Of a stretch of DNA of 28,666 bases, positions 10,036-17,865 are shown piece by piece. This stretch comes from a virus. The stretch is taken from IMG/VR virus record IMGVR_UViG_3300043172_000397, positions 1-28,666 of that record, one strand, 5' to 3'. A program made the position numbers and the translations under genes. Position 1 is the first letter of the stretch, and the number at the start of each line of letters is the position of its first letter. Under the pieces are notes generated by a model that was not told where the DNA came from, made no database searches, and saw only the letters and a list, made by a program, of their open reading frames with translations.

Positions 10036-10491
10036 CTATGCAGTTTTGTCCAACATGATCAGTTTTGCAAGATCACGCGCCATTGTCGGCACCTTCGCCA
10101 TCATCGGCAGCTCGAGATATTTCGGCCCGCCGGTGACGAATCGCACCTCGCCCGAGAATGCTCCTGATCGCCCTCCGCCGGTGGCACCCTGCCAGCTCGG
10201 CGGATCGTACTGGCTCGGATGCTCGTGAATCGCGAGAGCATACGGAGCCGATGCCCCCCCATAGAACATATCGACGATGATCATCGTGCCTTTGCGTGAT
10301 GGTATATCCACGAATCCAGAATCGCGGAGCGGCCCGTCGTCGATCGGCACGTAACTCCGTTTGCTCGGCGTCATGATTTCCATCTCGGCAAACTTGAATA
10401 GAGCTCGTGCGGTGCGATCAGGGAAATGCTTTGCGATCTCGCGGAGTTTCGCCTGCATCTCTTTCTCGCCTTGCAGCCTCGCTCTCGCCAT
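10036..10491 (-). CDS. HK97 gp10-like tail completion protein
   Basis: This 151-residue protein resembles HK97 gp10-type head-tail joining proteins. Features are a basic helical N terminus, PSKRSYVPIDDGPLRDS near residue 42, YALAIHEHPSQYDPP near residue 85 and a C-terminal helical segment. The ATG at 10491 lies inside the 3' end of the upstream glycosyltransferase gene, overlapping it by 74 bases in a different frame. A second ATG at 10458 would shorten the overlap to 41. Both upstream regions have only weak ribosome-binding sites. It resumes the connector gene order after the sugar cassette. Confidence 0.85.
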   Translation of the reverse strand: MARARLQGEKEMQAKLREIAKHFPDRTARALFKFAEMEIMTPSKRSYVPIDDGPLRDSGFVDIPSRKGTMIIVDMFYGGASAPYALAIHEHPSQYDPPSWQGATGGGRSGAFSGEVRFVTGGPKYLELPMMAKVPTMARDLAKLIMLDKTA

Positions 10492-11665
10492 CGGTTTGCC
10501 CCACGCGCTCGAGCCGACTGATCGGATTCATCGACTGATCGATGATGCTCGCATATTGCTGCCCGATCCTCGGCCAACGATAGCATTCCTGAGCCGCGAG
10601 CTGAATGCCTCGAGCTCGGAGCTGATCGCGGAGAGCTGGCTCGGCATACATGCGCTCGAGACATGCGACAAACTCCACCTCATCGGCGATGCCCCCGATG
10701 GCATTGATCATCTGCGGTGTCGCGGCCGTCGACGTGCACGGCACCCTGAGAGCGGCATCCTCGACGATCTCGCCGAGTGCACTCCAATCCGGCACGATCT
10801 GCGGCACACCGCATGCCATGCCCTCGAGTGTCGTGAGCCCGAATCCCTCGCCCTGTGTCGTCGTGATCTGGCAGTCGAATGTCGCATAGGCTGCCGCGAG
10901 TGCCGACTCTGGCACACCGACAAACACATCCGGCTCAGCGTAAATCAGATGCGATGCGATGCCGTAATACTTCGCGAGCTGATTGATGTCCCATCCCTGA
11001 TCCGCTGTCGGTGCGACATGCAGATACAGATATGCATCATCGCGATTGTGCTCGCGGATCCAGCGAGTGAAATATCGGAGCGTCAGATCGAGCCGCTTTC
11101 TCGGCTGATTTCTGTTGACGTTGCCCACGATGAATGCATCCTCATGCAGCCCCGGCGGCATGCCGAGAGCCTTGCGAGCGTGCACTCGATCCATCGGTTT
11201 GTAAATGTCGAGCTCGACGCCGAGCGGGATCACCGCGGCTCGCCCCTGGTAGCCTCCGAGTTTCGCTTGCTCGATTCCAAATTCAGTGCAGAAAATCGCC
11301 GCGAGAGATCCATTCAGCCCGGTGCCGCGACAGTTTTCTCCGTCGACCATCACCGACGCGATCAGCGGACAATTGCCAGCCTCTTTCAGATACCGCGACA
11401 CATGCCACGGATCCGTCAGTGCGACGATCAGATCCGGCCGGAGTTTGCTCGCCACCTTGCCGAGCCTCGAGAATCCGAACAGATCGGAGCCGGCTCTCGA
11501 CGCAGGGAAAATGTCATACGGATACTCATGCGGATCTCCGTAGTAATTCACGCCGAGCACCGACACATCCCACTCCTCGCGGAGCACCTCGAGCACATGA
11601 TGTGTCACCCTCGAGAATCCTGTCGAGCATGCCGCATCGCCGACCCATAGCAAACGCTTTCTCAT
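10418..11665 (-). CDS. GT-B glycosyltransferase (GT4-like)
   Basis: This 415-residue protein is a two-domain GT-B glycosyltransferase, predicted to transfer a sugar from a nucleotide donor. The N-terminal Rossmann-like part starts LLWVGDAACSTGFSRVTHH. The C-terminal donor domain has NVNRNQPRKR at about 182-191 and the GT4 E-x7-E motif EGFGLTTLE at 273-281, followed by GMACGVPQIVPD. I chose the ATG at 11665, which overlaps the previous stop as ATGA, over an ATG 57 bases upstream. The last ~30 residues lie over the start of the gp10-like gene and look unlike a GT domain, so the tail may come from read-on at the cassette junction. The acceptor is unknown. Confidence 0.9.
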   Translation of the reverse strand: MRKRLLWVGDAACSTGFSRVTHHVLEVLREEWDVSVLGVNYYGDPHEYPYDIFPASRAGSDLFGFSRLGKVASKLRPDLIVALTDPWHVSRYLKEAGNCPLIASVMVDGENCRGTGLNGSLAAIFCTEFGIEQAKLGGYQGRAAVIPLGVELDIYKPMDRVHARKALGMPPGLHEDAFIVGNVNRNQPRKRLDLTLRYFTRWIREHNRDDAYLYLHVAPTADQGWDINQLAKYYGIASHLIYAEPDVFVGVPESALAAAYATFDCQITTTQGEGFGLTTLEGMACGVPQIVPDWSALGEIVEDAALRVPCTSTAATPQMINAIGGIADEVEFVACLERMYAEPALRDQLRARGIQLAAQECYRWPRIGQQYASIIDQSMNPISRLERVGQTDGESEAARRERDAGETPRDRKAFP

Positions 11666-12558
11666 TCGCTGATCATCCTCTCTGTCGCTGCCTGCCAGAA
11701 TGCCGGCAGGATCGTCCCCCAATCAAACAGAGCCGCGGCCGCTCGCCGCTCCTCTCTCGTCACTGGCTCGACGCCGGCACGCAGGATCTCCTCGAGCACA
11801 TCGGTGAGCTCCGGCGGATCGAGCTCCGGCACGAACACAGCCCAATCATCGAACCATTGCCGATAGTGCGGAGCATCGAACACGATCGGCCGAGCTCCAC
11901 AGCACAGCCCCTCGGCCGCCGGCATCTCGAATCCCTCGACACGCCGGAGCCCGGCGACTGCATCACACCTCGAGTAGATTCTCGCGAGCTCGTCGTCGGT
12001 GATGCCGAGCTGCTGCTCGACGTGCGGCCCGAATCCTGCCATCGGCGGCCCGAGGTGAAACGATCGCCGGCCGATGCGCCGAGCTGCCTCGGCCACCTCG
12101 AGCACACATTCTGATTCCGCGACATATCCGGAGCTCAGCATCGCGAATCTCTCACCGACTGTCGGATACTGCACGAACGTCGCGGAGTCGACGCCGAGCG
12201 GAGCGTGAAAGAAACGGAATCCCTCGAGGCTCAGCCCATCCTCGGCCATGAGCTCGATGAGATCGTAATAGCTCCATACGAGCTCTGCACCGGCCCACAT
12301 CTCGAGCCACTCCGAGGTGCACGGCTCCTGAGTCGATCGCACGCAATACTGAATGATCGCGTACCGTTGCCCGCGGCCCTGTGCCTGCCGCACAGCCTCG
12401 AGAGTATCCGGATGCCCTACTGCATGCAGCACGACGAGATCAGCCATCTCGGCCGCTCTCACGCACTCCACGCCGGCAGGAGCGTGCAGGATCAATGCGA
12501 GCTCGATCCGCCGCATCGCGCCGCTCAGGTTTTCGCTTGCATACACACACGCTCTCAC
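11662..12558 (-). CDS. GT-B glycosyltransferase, short
   Basis: This 298-residue protein resembles GT-B glycosyltransferases of the GT4 type. The donor domain contains EGFEMPAAE at 208-216, matching the E-x7-E motif, followed by GLCCGARPIVFDAP. The N-terminal domain is short, with VVLHAVGHPDTLEAVRQ and YAIIQYCVRSTQEP. The start is GTG at 12558 with GGAGCTGCATCC in front, a good ribosome-binding site. It ends in ATGA overlap with the next GT gene, so the two are probably made together. The normal GT-B N domain is longer, so the acceptor site may be reduced. Confidence 0.82.
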   Translation of the reverse strand: MRACVYASENLSGAMRRIELALILHAPAGVECVRAAEMADLVVLHAVGHPDTLEAVRQAQGRGQRYAIIQYCVRSTQEPCTSEWLEMWAGAELVWSYYDLIELMAEDGLSLEGFRFFHAPLGVDSATFVQYPTVGERFAMLSSGYVAESECVLEVAEAARRIGRRSFHLGPPMAGFGPHVEQQLGITDDELARIYSRCDAVAGLRRVEGFEMPAAEGLCCGARPIVFDAPHYRQWFDDWAVFVPELDPPELTDVLEEILRAGVEPVTREERRAAAALFDWGTILPAFWQAATERMISE

Positions 12559-12574
12559 GGATGCAGCTCCTCTC

Positions 12575-13273
12575 TCACGCAGGATGATTCACATGAAACG
12601 CGAGTGCCACGCCGATGCGGAGTTTCGCTTTCCGAGCTCCGCGGCACCATGATCTCAGCCCGTCTTTGCCCACCGGCCGCACTTTCATCGCGGCCGCGGC
12701 ACGCACCGCGAAACACGAGCCGACTGACTCCACCTCGACGAGCCCGTCACGCTTGCCGGCAGTGTCGGCGTGATACGGCACGAACGGAGAGAATCGCTCA
12801 CCGTCGAGCCCTCTCATGCCCCATATATCATAAAATGCCTCGCCGGCCATGCAGAGCGGAGCGATCACGTCGAGCTCCTCATCACGTCGCTCGGCCATGT
12901 CGATGATGCTGCCGACTTGATGCGGCTGCCAGAGCAGATCACTCTCGACATACAGCATGATGTCGTCGGTTTTCTGCACAGCTTTCATGCCGGCGATCAT
13001 CACGCCGGTGAGAGCCTCGAGCCTCGCCGGCTCCTCTGTCGAGCCGAACACCTTGCATCCGTGCTCGTGCGTGATGATCTCCGTCGGAATCTGCCAGAGC
13101 TCGGCCATGTGCGCGAGCTCGAGCTCTGTCTCATCGTAGCTATCGCCCTGCACCGCGACGACACGCACCGAATGCGCCGGCCCGATGTGCTCATCGAGAG
13201 CGTGCACCTGTCGGAAATATCCGGTGATGCGAGTGCTCATGTTCCTGAATGCTGAAACGATCACGATTCTCAT
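12575..13273 (-). CDS. GT-A-like glycosyltransferase, paralogue 2
   Basis: This 232-residue protein resembles Anp1/MNN9-type or other GT-A fold glycosyltransferases. It begins MRIVIVSAFRNMSTRITGYF, has an acidic metal-binding candidate in YVESDLLW (108-115) and the block FYDIWGMRGLDGERF (147-161). The ATG at 13273 is preceded by GGAGGATGAG and lies just past the previous stop, so I reject an upstream ATG at 13363. It is a clear paralogue of the neighbour at 13275-13958, sharing the acidic motif and the FYD-W block, although the rest has diverged. It probably adds a sugar to a growing glycan. The donor is not predictable. Confidence 0.8.
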   Translation of the reverse strand: MRIVIVSAFRNMSTRITGYFRQVHALDEHIGPAHSVRVVAVQGDSYDETELELAHMAELWQIPTEIITHEHGCKVFGSTEEPARLEALTGVMIAGMKAVQKTDDIMLYVESDLLWQPHQVGSIIDMAERRDEELDVIAPLCMAGEAFYDIWGMRGLDGERFSPFVPYHADTAGKRDGLVEVESVGSCFAVRAAAAMKVRPVGKDGLRSWCRGARKAKLRIGVALAFHVNHPA

Positions 13274-13274
13274 C

Positions 13275-13958
13275 TCATCCTCCATTCCACAGATCGACAG
13301 GCTGCTCGATCTTGATTGCTGGATCGACCCACATCGGCACATCCTCAGCCCTCCATTGCTCACAGAGCTCGAGGATCCCTCGCGACTCCATCACTCTGCC
13401 GGTGACGAGCTCGGCCGGTGCGATCCACACACTGCCGAATCCGCCCACGCGAAACGGAGCGTGCCGCACCTTTGCCCATCTCCGAACGTGTGGCGGCCGC
13501 GGCTCGAATTGCCGCCCCTCGAGATCGCGGTATGCCCACACGTCATAAAATTGCCGGCCGGTGCCGAGCTGGATCTCCGGCCAGCCAGCACAGAGCTCGC
13601 CACCGCCGGCATCGAGGAGCTGATCGATCACATCCGGCGGAGAGAGCAGATCCGACTCGTGCAACAGCACGAAATCGGCTTTCGAGTTGATCATCGAGAA
13701 TGCCTTTGTCGCGGTGGCAGAGCCTCGCTGCCGGCACACCTCGATGCCGCCGCCCTCGATGCCGGTGTCAGCTCGCCGCACATTCACATTCCGGTGTGCC
13801 AGCCCGTCGAGGAGCTCGAGTGTGTCGTCGTCGGAATCGCCGACATACCAGCTCCACACGATCGGATGATTCCGCGAGCTCTTGCTGAGGAGATGCTCGA
13901 CTCGATCCTCGAGCCGGCGGCCGGCATCGTTTCGCCATAGGCTGATGATCTCGATCAT
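13275..13958 (-). CDS. GT-A-like glycosyltransferase, paralogue 1
   Basis: This 227-residue protein begins MIEIISLWRNDAGRRLEDR, the opening strand and loop of a GT-A-like fold. It has LLHESD at 98-103, a candidate DxD-like metal site, and FYDVWAYRDLEGRQF at 137-151. The same two blocks occur in the next gene. The ATG at 13958 overlaps the methyltransferase stop as ATGA and follows AGGAATGGTGAC. An ATG 150 bases further upstream is excluded because it lies within the methyltransferase. It is part of the sugar cassette and is likely coupled to the methyltransferase in translation. Confidence 0.82.
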   Translation of the reverse strand: MIEIISLWRNDAGRRLEDRVEHLLSKSSRNHPIVWSWYVGDSDDDTLELLDGLAHRNVNVRRADTGIEGGGIEVCRQRGSATATKAFSMINSKADFVLLHESDLLSPPDVIDQLLDAGGGELCAGWPEIQLGTGRQFYDVWAYRDLEGRQFEPRPPHVRRWAKVRHAPFRVGGFGSVWIAPAELVTGRVMESRGILELCEQWRAEDVPMWVDPAIKIEQPVDLWNGG

Positions 13959-14617
13959 GTCACCATTCCTTTCGCGGCCCACGCCCATGCCGGCACGCCC
14001 GGATGCTCGAGCTCTTGCACATGGCTCGAGATCCTCAGCACCTCGCCGTGCGCCTCGATGAATGCCCGCCACACATCGAGGAGATTGCCCTCGCTGCCAT
14101 TCTCGCAATCATCGAACACGATCACGCCCTGATCCTCGAGGAGCTCGAGTGCATCCTCGAGATCTCGGCGAGCTCCGTCGTCGGTGTGATCGCCGTCGAC
14201 GAGAATCAGATTGAACGTGCGCCCGTCGCCGGCGAGATGTGGCAGCACGCGGTGAGAGTTTCCGCGCCAGAGCTCGACTCTGCTCGCGTCGACGCCGGCC
14301 GCGGCGAGATTCAGCTCCGTGATGTCGAGCCCGTTCGGCTCTCCGCCATATTCGGCGATGTATGCGTCGACCGACACCGCGAGCTCGAGAGCGTCGCCGG
14401 CGAGGAGAGCGACGAGAGCGAGCGAGTGCCCGAGTCGAGTGCCGATTTCGAGATATCTGATCCCCGGCTCGAATGAATGTTTCGGATCCCGCAATTGCTC
14501 GACGAGCTGAGCCAGCCCGCGCCGGAATCCGAGCGGCTGCTGCCGCTGCTCCGGCCGATGGAAATGCAGCGATGGAATCGCCTCGCTGATCTGCTGCCAT
14601 GCCTCATCAGGCTGCAT
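13955..14617 (-). CDS. Class I SAM-dependent methyltransferase
   Basis: This 220-residue protein has a class I methyltransferase core. YLEIGTRLGHS at about 55-65 is motif I, which binds SAM. FNLILVDGDHTDDGARRDLE at about 135-154 contains the acidic loop seen in the Methyltransf_24 / macrocin-O-methyltransferase group, and VIVFDD at 165-170 is the later strand. The ATG at 14617 is preceded by GAGGGAAAGAGGTGCACA. Position between an acyltransferase and glycosyltransferases suggests O-methylation of a sugar. A protein target cannot be excluded. Confidence 0.85.
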   Translation of the reverse strand: MQPDEAWQQISEAIPSLHFHRPEQRQQPLGFRRGLAQLVEQLRDPKHSFEPGIRYLEIGTRLGHSLALVALLAGDALELAVSVDAYIAEYGGEPNGLDITELNLAAAGVDASRVELWRGNSHRVLPHLAGDGRTFNLILVDGDHTDDGARRDLEDALELLEDQGVIVFDDCENGSEGNLLDVWRAFIEAHGEVLRISSHVQELEHPGVPAWAWAAKGMVT

Positions 14618-14641
14618 TGTGCACCTCTTTCCCTCTGCTGC

Positions 14642-14758
14642 TCAGAATGCCCACAGGATTGCGCCCCTGCCAGCCAGCACGAGCCGGCCGGCCATGCCCT
14701 TGCCCCCATATGCAGCACTGAGATCGGCCCGCAGATCGCATCTCAGGAGCTCGCCCAC
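14642..14758 (-). CDS. Possible small hydrophobic ORF (doubtful)
   Basis: A 38-codon frame from GTG at 14758 to TGA at 14644-14642 fills most of the gap between the membrane protein and the methyltransferase. It ends in a hydrophobic run AGRLVLAGRGAILWAF. Codon use is partly like its neighbours, but there is no clear ribosome-binding site and it overlaps the preceding gene by 16 bases. It may be a small peptide, or this may be leader sequence for the methyltransferase. Confidence 0.2.
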   Translation of the reverse strand: MGELLRCDLRADLSAAYGGKGMAGRLVLAGRGAILWAF

Positions 14759-15048
14759 ATCCGCCACAATATTGCCGCGGTTGCTCCGTAAAATATCACC
14801 GCTGCGATGAGCCCGAGGATCACAGCGATCGCCGGAGCGAATCGCAGCACGAGCTCGCGCCGCTCGTTTGCTCGAGTGCACCGATCGCACACTCGATTGA
14901 CAACTCCGTGCCGGCATGGCTCGCGAGCTCCGTGTGCCCCATGCAGCGGATGATCGTGCTGCCCCATATATCCACCGCCGGCCAGCTTGCCCGCTCTCGG
15001 CGTGCCCCAATAATCGAGCATCCTCTGCCATGCCGGCCATCTGCTCAC
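14743..15048 (-). CDS. Small His/Cys-rich protein with one membrane segment
   Basis: I do not recognise this 101-residue protein. The GTG start at 15048 overlaps the acyltransferase stop as GTGA and has GGAGAG about 7 bases upstream. The N-terminal half is rich in Gly, His and Arg (GGGYMGQHDHPLHGAHGAR). It then has CRHGVVNRVCDRC, which could bind a metal. A hydrophobic helix at about residues 70-95 includes FAPAIAVILGLIAAVIFYG. The topology suggests a single-pass inner membrane protein with a His/Cys-rich domain. Its place in the cassette hints at a role in anchoring or regulating the sugar enzymes, but no function can be assigned. Confidence 0.65.
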   Translation of the reverse strand: MSRWPAWQRMLDYWGTPRAGKLAGGGYMGQHDHPLHGAHGAREPCRHGVVNRVCDRCTRANERRELVLRFAPAIAVILGLIAAVIFYGATAAILWRMWASS

Positions 15049-15599
15049 GCGAGCTCTCCGATCTTGCGAGCCGGCAGCCCGCCCCATATCTCGAACGCCG
15101 GCACATCCTCGCGCACGACAGCTCCGGCCGCGACGACAGCATTCTCGCCGATCGTCACACCCGGCAAGATCGTCGCGCCGGCGAACAGCACCGCGTTCCG
15201 CCTGATGTGCACGAATGATCGCGTGATGACATTGCCCGGTGCCACCGCGGAGCAGCTCCGGCCGCGGCTCGGCACATTGCTGCCCGTGATGATCCTCGAG
15301 CCCGATGCGAATGAGCTGCCATCCTCGAGGATCGTGATGCCGCCACCGATGCCGAGGTGACAGTGCGATGCGATGTGCACATATTCGCCGAGGAGCATGC
15401 CCTCGCCGCACTCGAGTTTCACGAATGAATCGATGCGTGCTGTCGTCGCCGAATACAAATGCTGAGCTCGGAGAATTATCACCGGATCCTGCACGTCGGC
15501 TGCGACAGCGAGATCACTCGAGCCGTGCAGCTTGCGCATCTCATCCCATGCCTCAGCGGCAGCCATCGACAGCACGATGCTCCTCTCTCCGAGATTCAT
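15045..15599 (-). CDS. Left-handed beta-helix (hexapeptide) acyltransferase
   Basis: This 184-residue protein has hexapeptide repeats typical of left-handed beta-helix acyltransferases: LLGEYVHIASHCHLGIGGG near 69-87, ILPGVTIGENAVVAAGAVVRED near 144-165 (shown as two parts of the same repeat series), and the C-terminal WGGLPARKIG. Such enzymes use acetyl-CoA or a similar donor, often on amino sugars made by a DegT aminotransferase. It overlaps the aminotransferase stop as ATGA, so the two are probably coupled. A reasonable inference is N-acylation of the amino sugar made by the next gene upstream. O-acetylation is an alternative. Confidence 0.87.
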   Translation of the reverse strand: MNLGERSIVLSMAAAEAWDEMRKLHGSSDLAVAADVQDPVIILRAQHLYSATTARIDSFVKLECGEGMLLGEYVHIASHCHLGIGGGITILEDGSSFASGSRIITGSNVPSRGRSCSAVAPGNVITRSFVHIRRNAVLFAGATILPGVTIGENAVVAAGAVVREDVPAFEIWGGLPARKIGELA

Positions 15600-16750
15600 G
15601 ATCCGCTCCTCTGCGATGTGATCGCATGCTCGAGCTCGGCGACGACATAGCGCACATCGAGCTCATCGAGCCGCTCATGCGTCGGCAGCGTGAGCCCGCG
15701 GCCGGCGATCTGCGATGCGATCGGTGTCGGTGCGAGCTCGTAATACCGATATGCCTCGAGCTGGCTGATCGGCACGAACATCGGCCGCGTTTCGATGCCC
15801 GCCTCATCGAGATCTCGACGGAGCTCCTCGCGATTGATGCCCCGCGGCAGGATCACGCTCACAGCCCACGCGCCCGGCTCGCTGCCCTCGAGCGTGCCTT
15901 GCATCTCGAGCCCGGCGATGTCGCCGAGGAGCTCGCGATACAGATCGACGACGACGAAACGCCGAGCGAGTTTCATGATCAGCCCCTCGAGCTGCCCGCA
16001 TGCCACCGCGGCCGCCAGATCTGAGAGCCGATAATTGTATCCGATCACCCTGTGCTCATATGCGCCCGGCTCCGTCTGCCCTTGCCCGCGAAACAGCCTC
16101 ATGATCTCGGCGGTGACATCGTTGTCGGTGGCGACGATGCCGCCCTCGCCGGCGGTGATCGTTTTGCTGCCATACATCGAGAATGTCGCGATGTCGCCGG
16201 CGGCACCGGCCGGCGTGCCATCTGGCAGCCTCGCGCCGAGAGCCTGTGCGCAATCCTCGACGATCCAGCTCTCCGCCGGCATCACCTTGCGGAGCTCCTC
16301 GATGTCGGCGACAGCATTGAACAGATGCACCGCGATCGCGCCGGTGACGCGCCGGCCCGACATTTTGAGCCGGCTGATCTTGTTTGCTGCGTCGGCCGGA
16401 TCGATGCACCATGTGCGCCGATCGACATCGACCGGCACAGGATCGGCGCCGCAATAGCTCACAGCGTTTGCCGTCGCGACATATGTGAGTGCCGGCACGA
16501 GCACCGCATCGCCTTGCTTGACGCCGCGGCCGAGCATCGCGAGGTGCAGAGCTGCCGTGCCTGAGCTGCATGCGAGAGCATGAGCTCGGCCGAGGAGCTG
16601 CTCGAATGCGCCCTCGAGCTCGCGCACATACTTGCCGGATGTGATCCATCCTCGCTCGAGAGCCTCGAGCACATATGAGCTCTCGTTTCCAAAGAATGCC
16701 GGCGCCGAGCATGAAATCCGCCGGCGCCGCTCGCCCTCTCGATCTGTCAT
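15596..16750 (-). CDS. DegT/DnrJ/EryC1/StrS sugar aminotransferase
   Basis: This 384-residue PLP enzyme transfers an amino group to a nucleotide-linked keto-sugar. Typical motifs are present: GWITSGKYVRELE near residues 34-46, CSSGTAALHLA at 61-71, LVPALTYVATANAV near 84-97, EDCAQALGA at 165-173 and SMYGSKTITAGEGG at 191-204, where Lys196 is the likely PLP-binding residue. Length is normal for the family. The ATG at 16750 has AGGAG about 8 bases upstream, and the gene opens the sugar cassette 40 bases after the head-closure gene. No dehydratase or epimerase is in the window, so the keto-sugar substrate must come from the host or from genes elsewhere. The exact sugar is not predictable. Confidence 0.95.
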   Translation of the reverse strand: MTDREGERRRRISCSAPAFFGNESSYVLEALERGWITSGKYVRELEGAFEQLLGRAHALACSSGTAALHLAMLGRGVKQGDAVLVPALTYVATANAVSYCGADPVPVDVDRRTWCIDPADAANKISRLKMSGRRVTGAIAVHLFNAVADIEELRKVMPAESWIVEDCAQALGARLPDGTPAGAAGDIATFSMYGSKTITAGEGGIVATDNDVTAEIMRLFRGQGQTEPGAYEHRVIGYNYRLSDLAAAVACGQLEGLIMKLARRFVVVDLYRELLGDIAGLEMQGTLEGSEPGAWAVSVILPRGINREELRRDLDEAGIETRPMFVPISQLEAYRYYELAPTPIASQIAGRGLTLPTHERLDELDVRYVVAELEHAITSQRSGS

Positions 16751-16790
16751 CGTTTGCTCCTGCTATCTGCTGGCTGCTGATTGCTTGCTG

Positions 16791-17126
16791 CTATCCGAAC
16801 ATCACGACCTCATGATGCTCGCCATTCTCATCCGTCTCTTTCAGCACATTGATCACCGGCGGCTGATTCGGCAGCCAGCCGGCCGGCAGTGTGTAACGCC
16901 CCTCGATCACGAGCCCGAAATCGCCGGCGATGATCGCCTGCACATTGCTCATTCGCTCTTGCCCGAGTTTGTCGCGCACGAGTTTATTCTCTTTCTCGAG
17001 GTGACACGGAATCGGCTGAGCAGCACCGTATGTGTGATCGCCCCATCCGTCCATCGATGCCGGCGGCTCATACGTCAGAGTGTGTGCAAACATATCGGCG
17101 AGAGCTGCCACGATCGAGCCGGCCAT
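16791..17126 (-). CDS. Head-closure (stopper) protein
   Basis: This 111-residue protein resembles head-closure proteins that seal the portal after packaging. It has LTYEPPASMDGWGDHTYG near 17-34, PIPCHLEKEN near 38, and the GQERMSNVQAIIAGDF segment. A short beta-rich body then ends in EHHEVVMFG. The ATG at 17126 overlaps the stop of the previous gene as TGATG. Position after the adaptor gene and before (normally) a gp10-like gene supports the call. In this genome the sugar cassette separates it from that gene. Confidence 0.8.
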   Translation of the reverse strand: MAGSIVAALADMFAHTLTYEPPASMDGWGDHTYGAAQPIPCHLEKENKLVRDKLGQERMSNVQAIIAGDFGLVIEGRYTLPAGWLPNQPPVINVLKETDENGEHHEVVMFG

Positions 17127-17452
17127 CAGAGCACGACTAACGCTTTCGCCGGCCCCGGCATATTGACATCCGCACCCTTGCGCCGGAGCTCGTCGATGAG
17201 CCGCTGATATGCATTGTCGGCACTGTCAGAAAACTCGAGCATCAGGCTGCCCACTCGCTTGCGAACAGCTCCACCGCCGAGCCCCTGAATCACCGACGCG
17301 CACCGTGCCGCGGCATAGTATTTATTCGACTCCTCGACGAGCACAGCATCGATCTCCTCATCCTGTAATGAGAATGTCGCCGAGCGATCGCCGATCAGAA
17401 ACCGAACCCAATCTCGATCAGTCGGCAATGTCGGTTCGTAGGTTGTCGCCAT
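17126..17452 (-). CDS. Head-tail connector / adaptor protein
   Basis: This 108-residue helical protein carries the pattern typical of head-tail adaptors: a start TDRDWVRFLIGDRS, then FSLQDEEIDAVLVEE and YYAAARCASVIQ, ending with a helix SDSADNAYQRLIDELRRKG. The inferred role is binding under the portal ring. The ATG at 17452 follows GAGAGGCTGAGGC. The gene order portal-protease-capsid-adaptor-closure is conserved in siphophages and supports the assignment. Confidence 0.85.
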   Translation of the reverse strand: MATTYEPTLPTDRDWVRFLIGDRSATFSLQDEEIDAVLVEESNKYYAAARCASVIQGLGGGAVRKRVGSLMLEFSDSADNAYQRLIDELRRKGADVNMPGPAKALVVL

Positions 17453-17463
17453 GCCTCAGCCTC

Positions 17464-17865
17464 TCAGCCGGTGAGCTCGTCGAATCGTGCCCTCGCTGCC
17501 TTGATCACAGAGCCGCGATCGCCGCCGGCCGCCTCGGCTGCCGCGATCGCTCGCACGGTTTCGGCATTGTCGAGTTTCTTGATGAGCCGGATGAGCTCCG
17601 CGGCTTTGTATTCGCTCACCTCGATCGGTGGCTCCTGCGGCCCGCCGGCAGCCTCGACAGCCGCGGCCGCTGTCTCTGCCGCATGCTCGGCTCGAGCCTC
17701 GACGACATCGACAGGATCGAAACGATCTGAGAGAGCCTCGAACCCCGCATCCGTGAGCTCGACGATCGTGCCGCCCTCTGCGAGATGCACCTCTCCGCTA
17801 ACGGGATCCGTGATCCAGTGATTCGATCCCTCTTTCAGCACATACGGTTTCATCGGTGCGTTCAT
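17464..17865 (-). CDS. Unassigned head-module protein, possible DNA- or protein-binding tail
   Basis: This 133-residue protein is not recognised with confidence. The N-terminal part has YVLKEGSNHWITDPVSGEV and EGGTIVELTDAGFEAL, a small beta-rich module. The middle is Ala/Glu-rich and low in complexity. The C terminus (YKAAELIRLIKKLDNAE and VIKAARARFDEL) resembles a LEM- or Rho N-terminal-like helical motif often found at the end of small phage structural proteins. It overlaps the gene in front by 4 bases as ATGA. It probably belongs to the head-tail junction or capsid surface. Function is unknown. Confidence 0.75.
   Translation of the reverse strand: MNAPMKPYVLKEGSNHWITDPVSGEVHLAEGGTIVELTDAGFEALSDRFDPVDVVEARAEHAAETAAAAVEAAGGPQEPPIEVSEYKAAELIRLIKKLDNAETVRAIAAAEAAGGDRGSVIKAARARFDELTG

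Noticed and set aside
10361-11650. Plus-strand frame of 429 codons over GT4 gene
   Set aside because: Shadow of the GT4 gene, with low-complexity composition and no ribosome-binding site or domain.
15208-15240. Similarity VITRSFV in acyltransferase and MuF
   Set aside because: Only about seven residues are shared. The folds and contexts differ, so this is likely chance.
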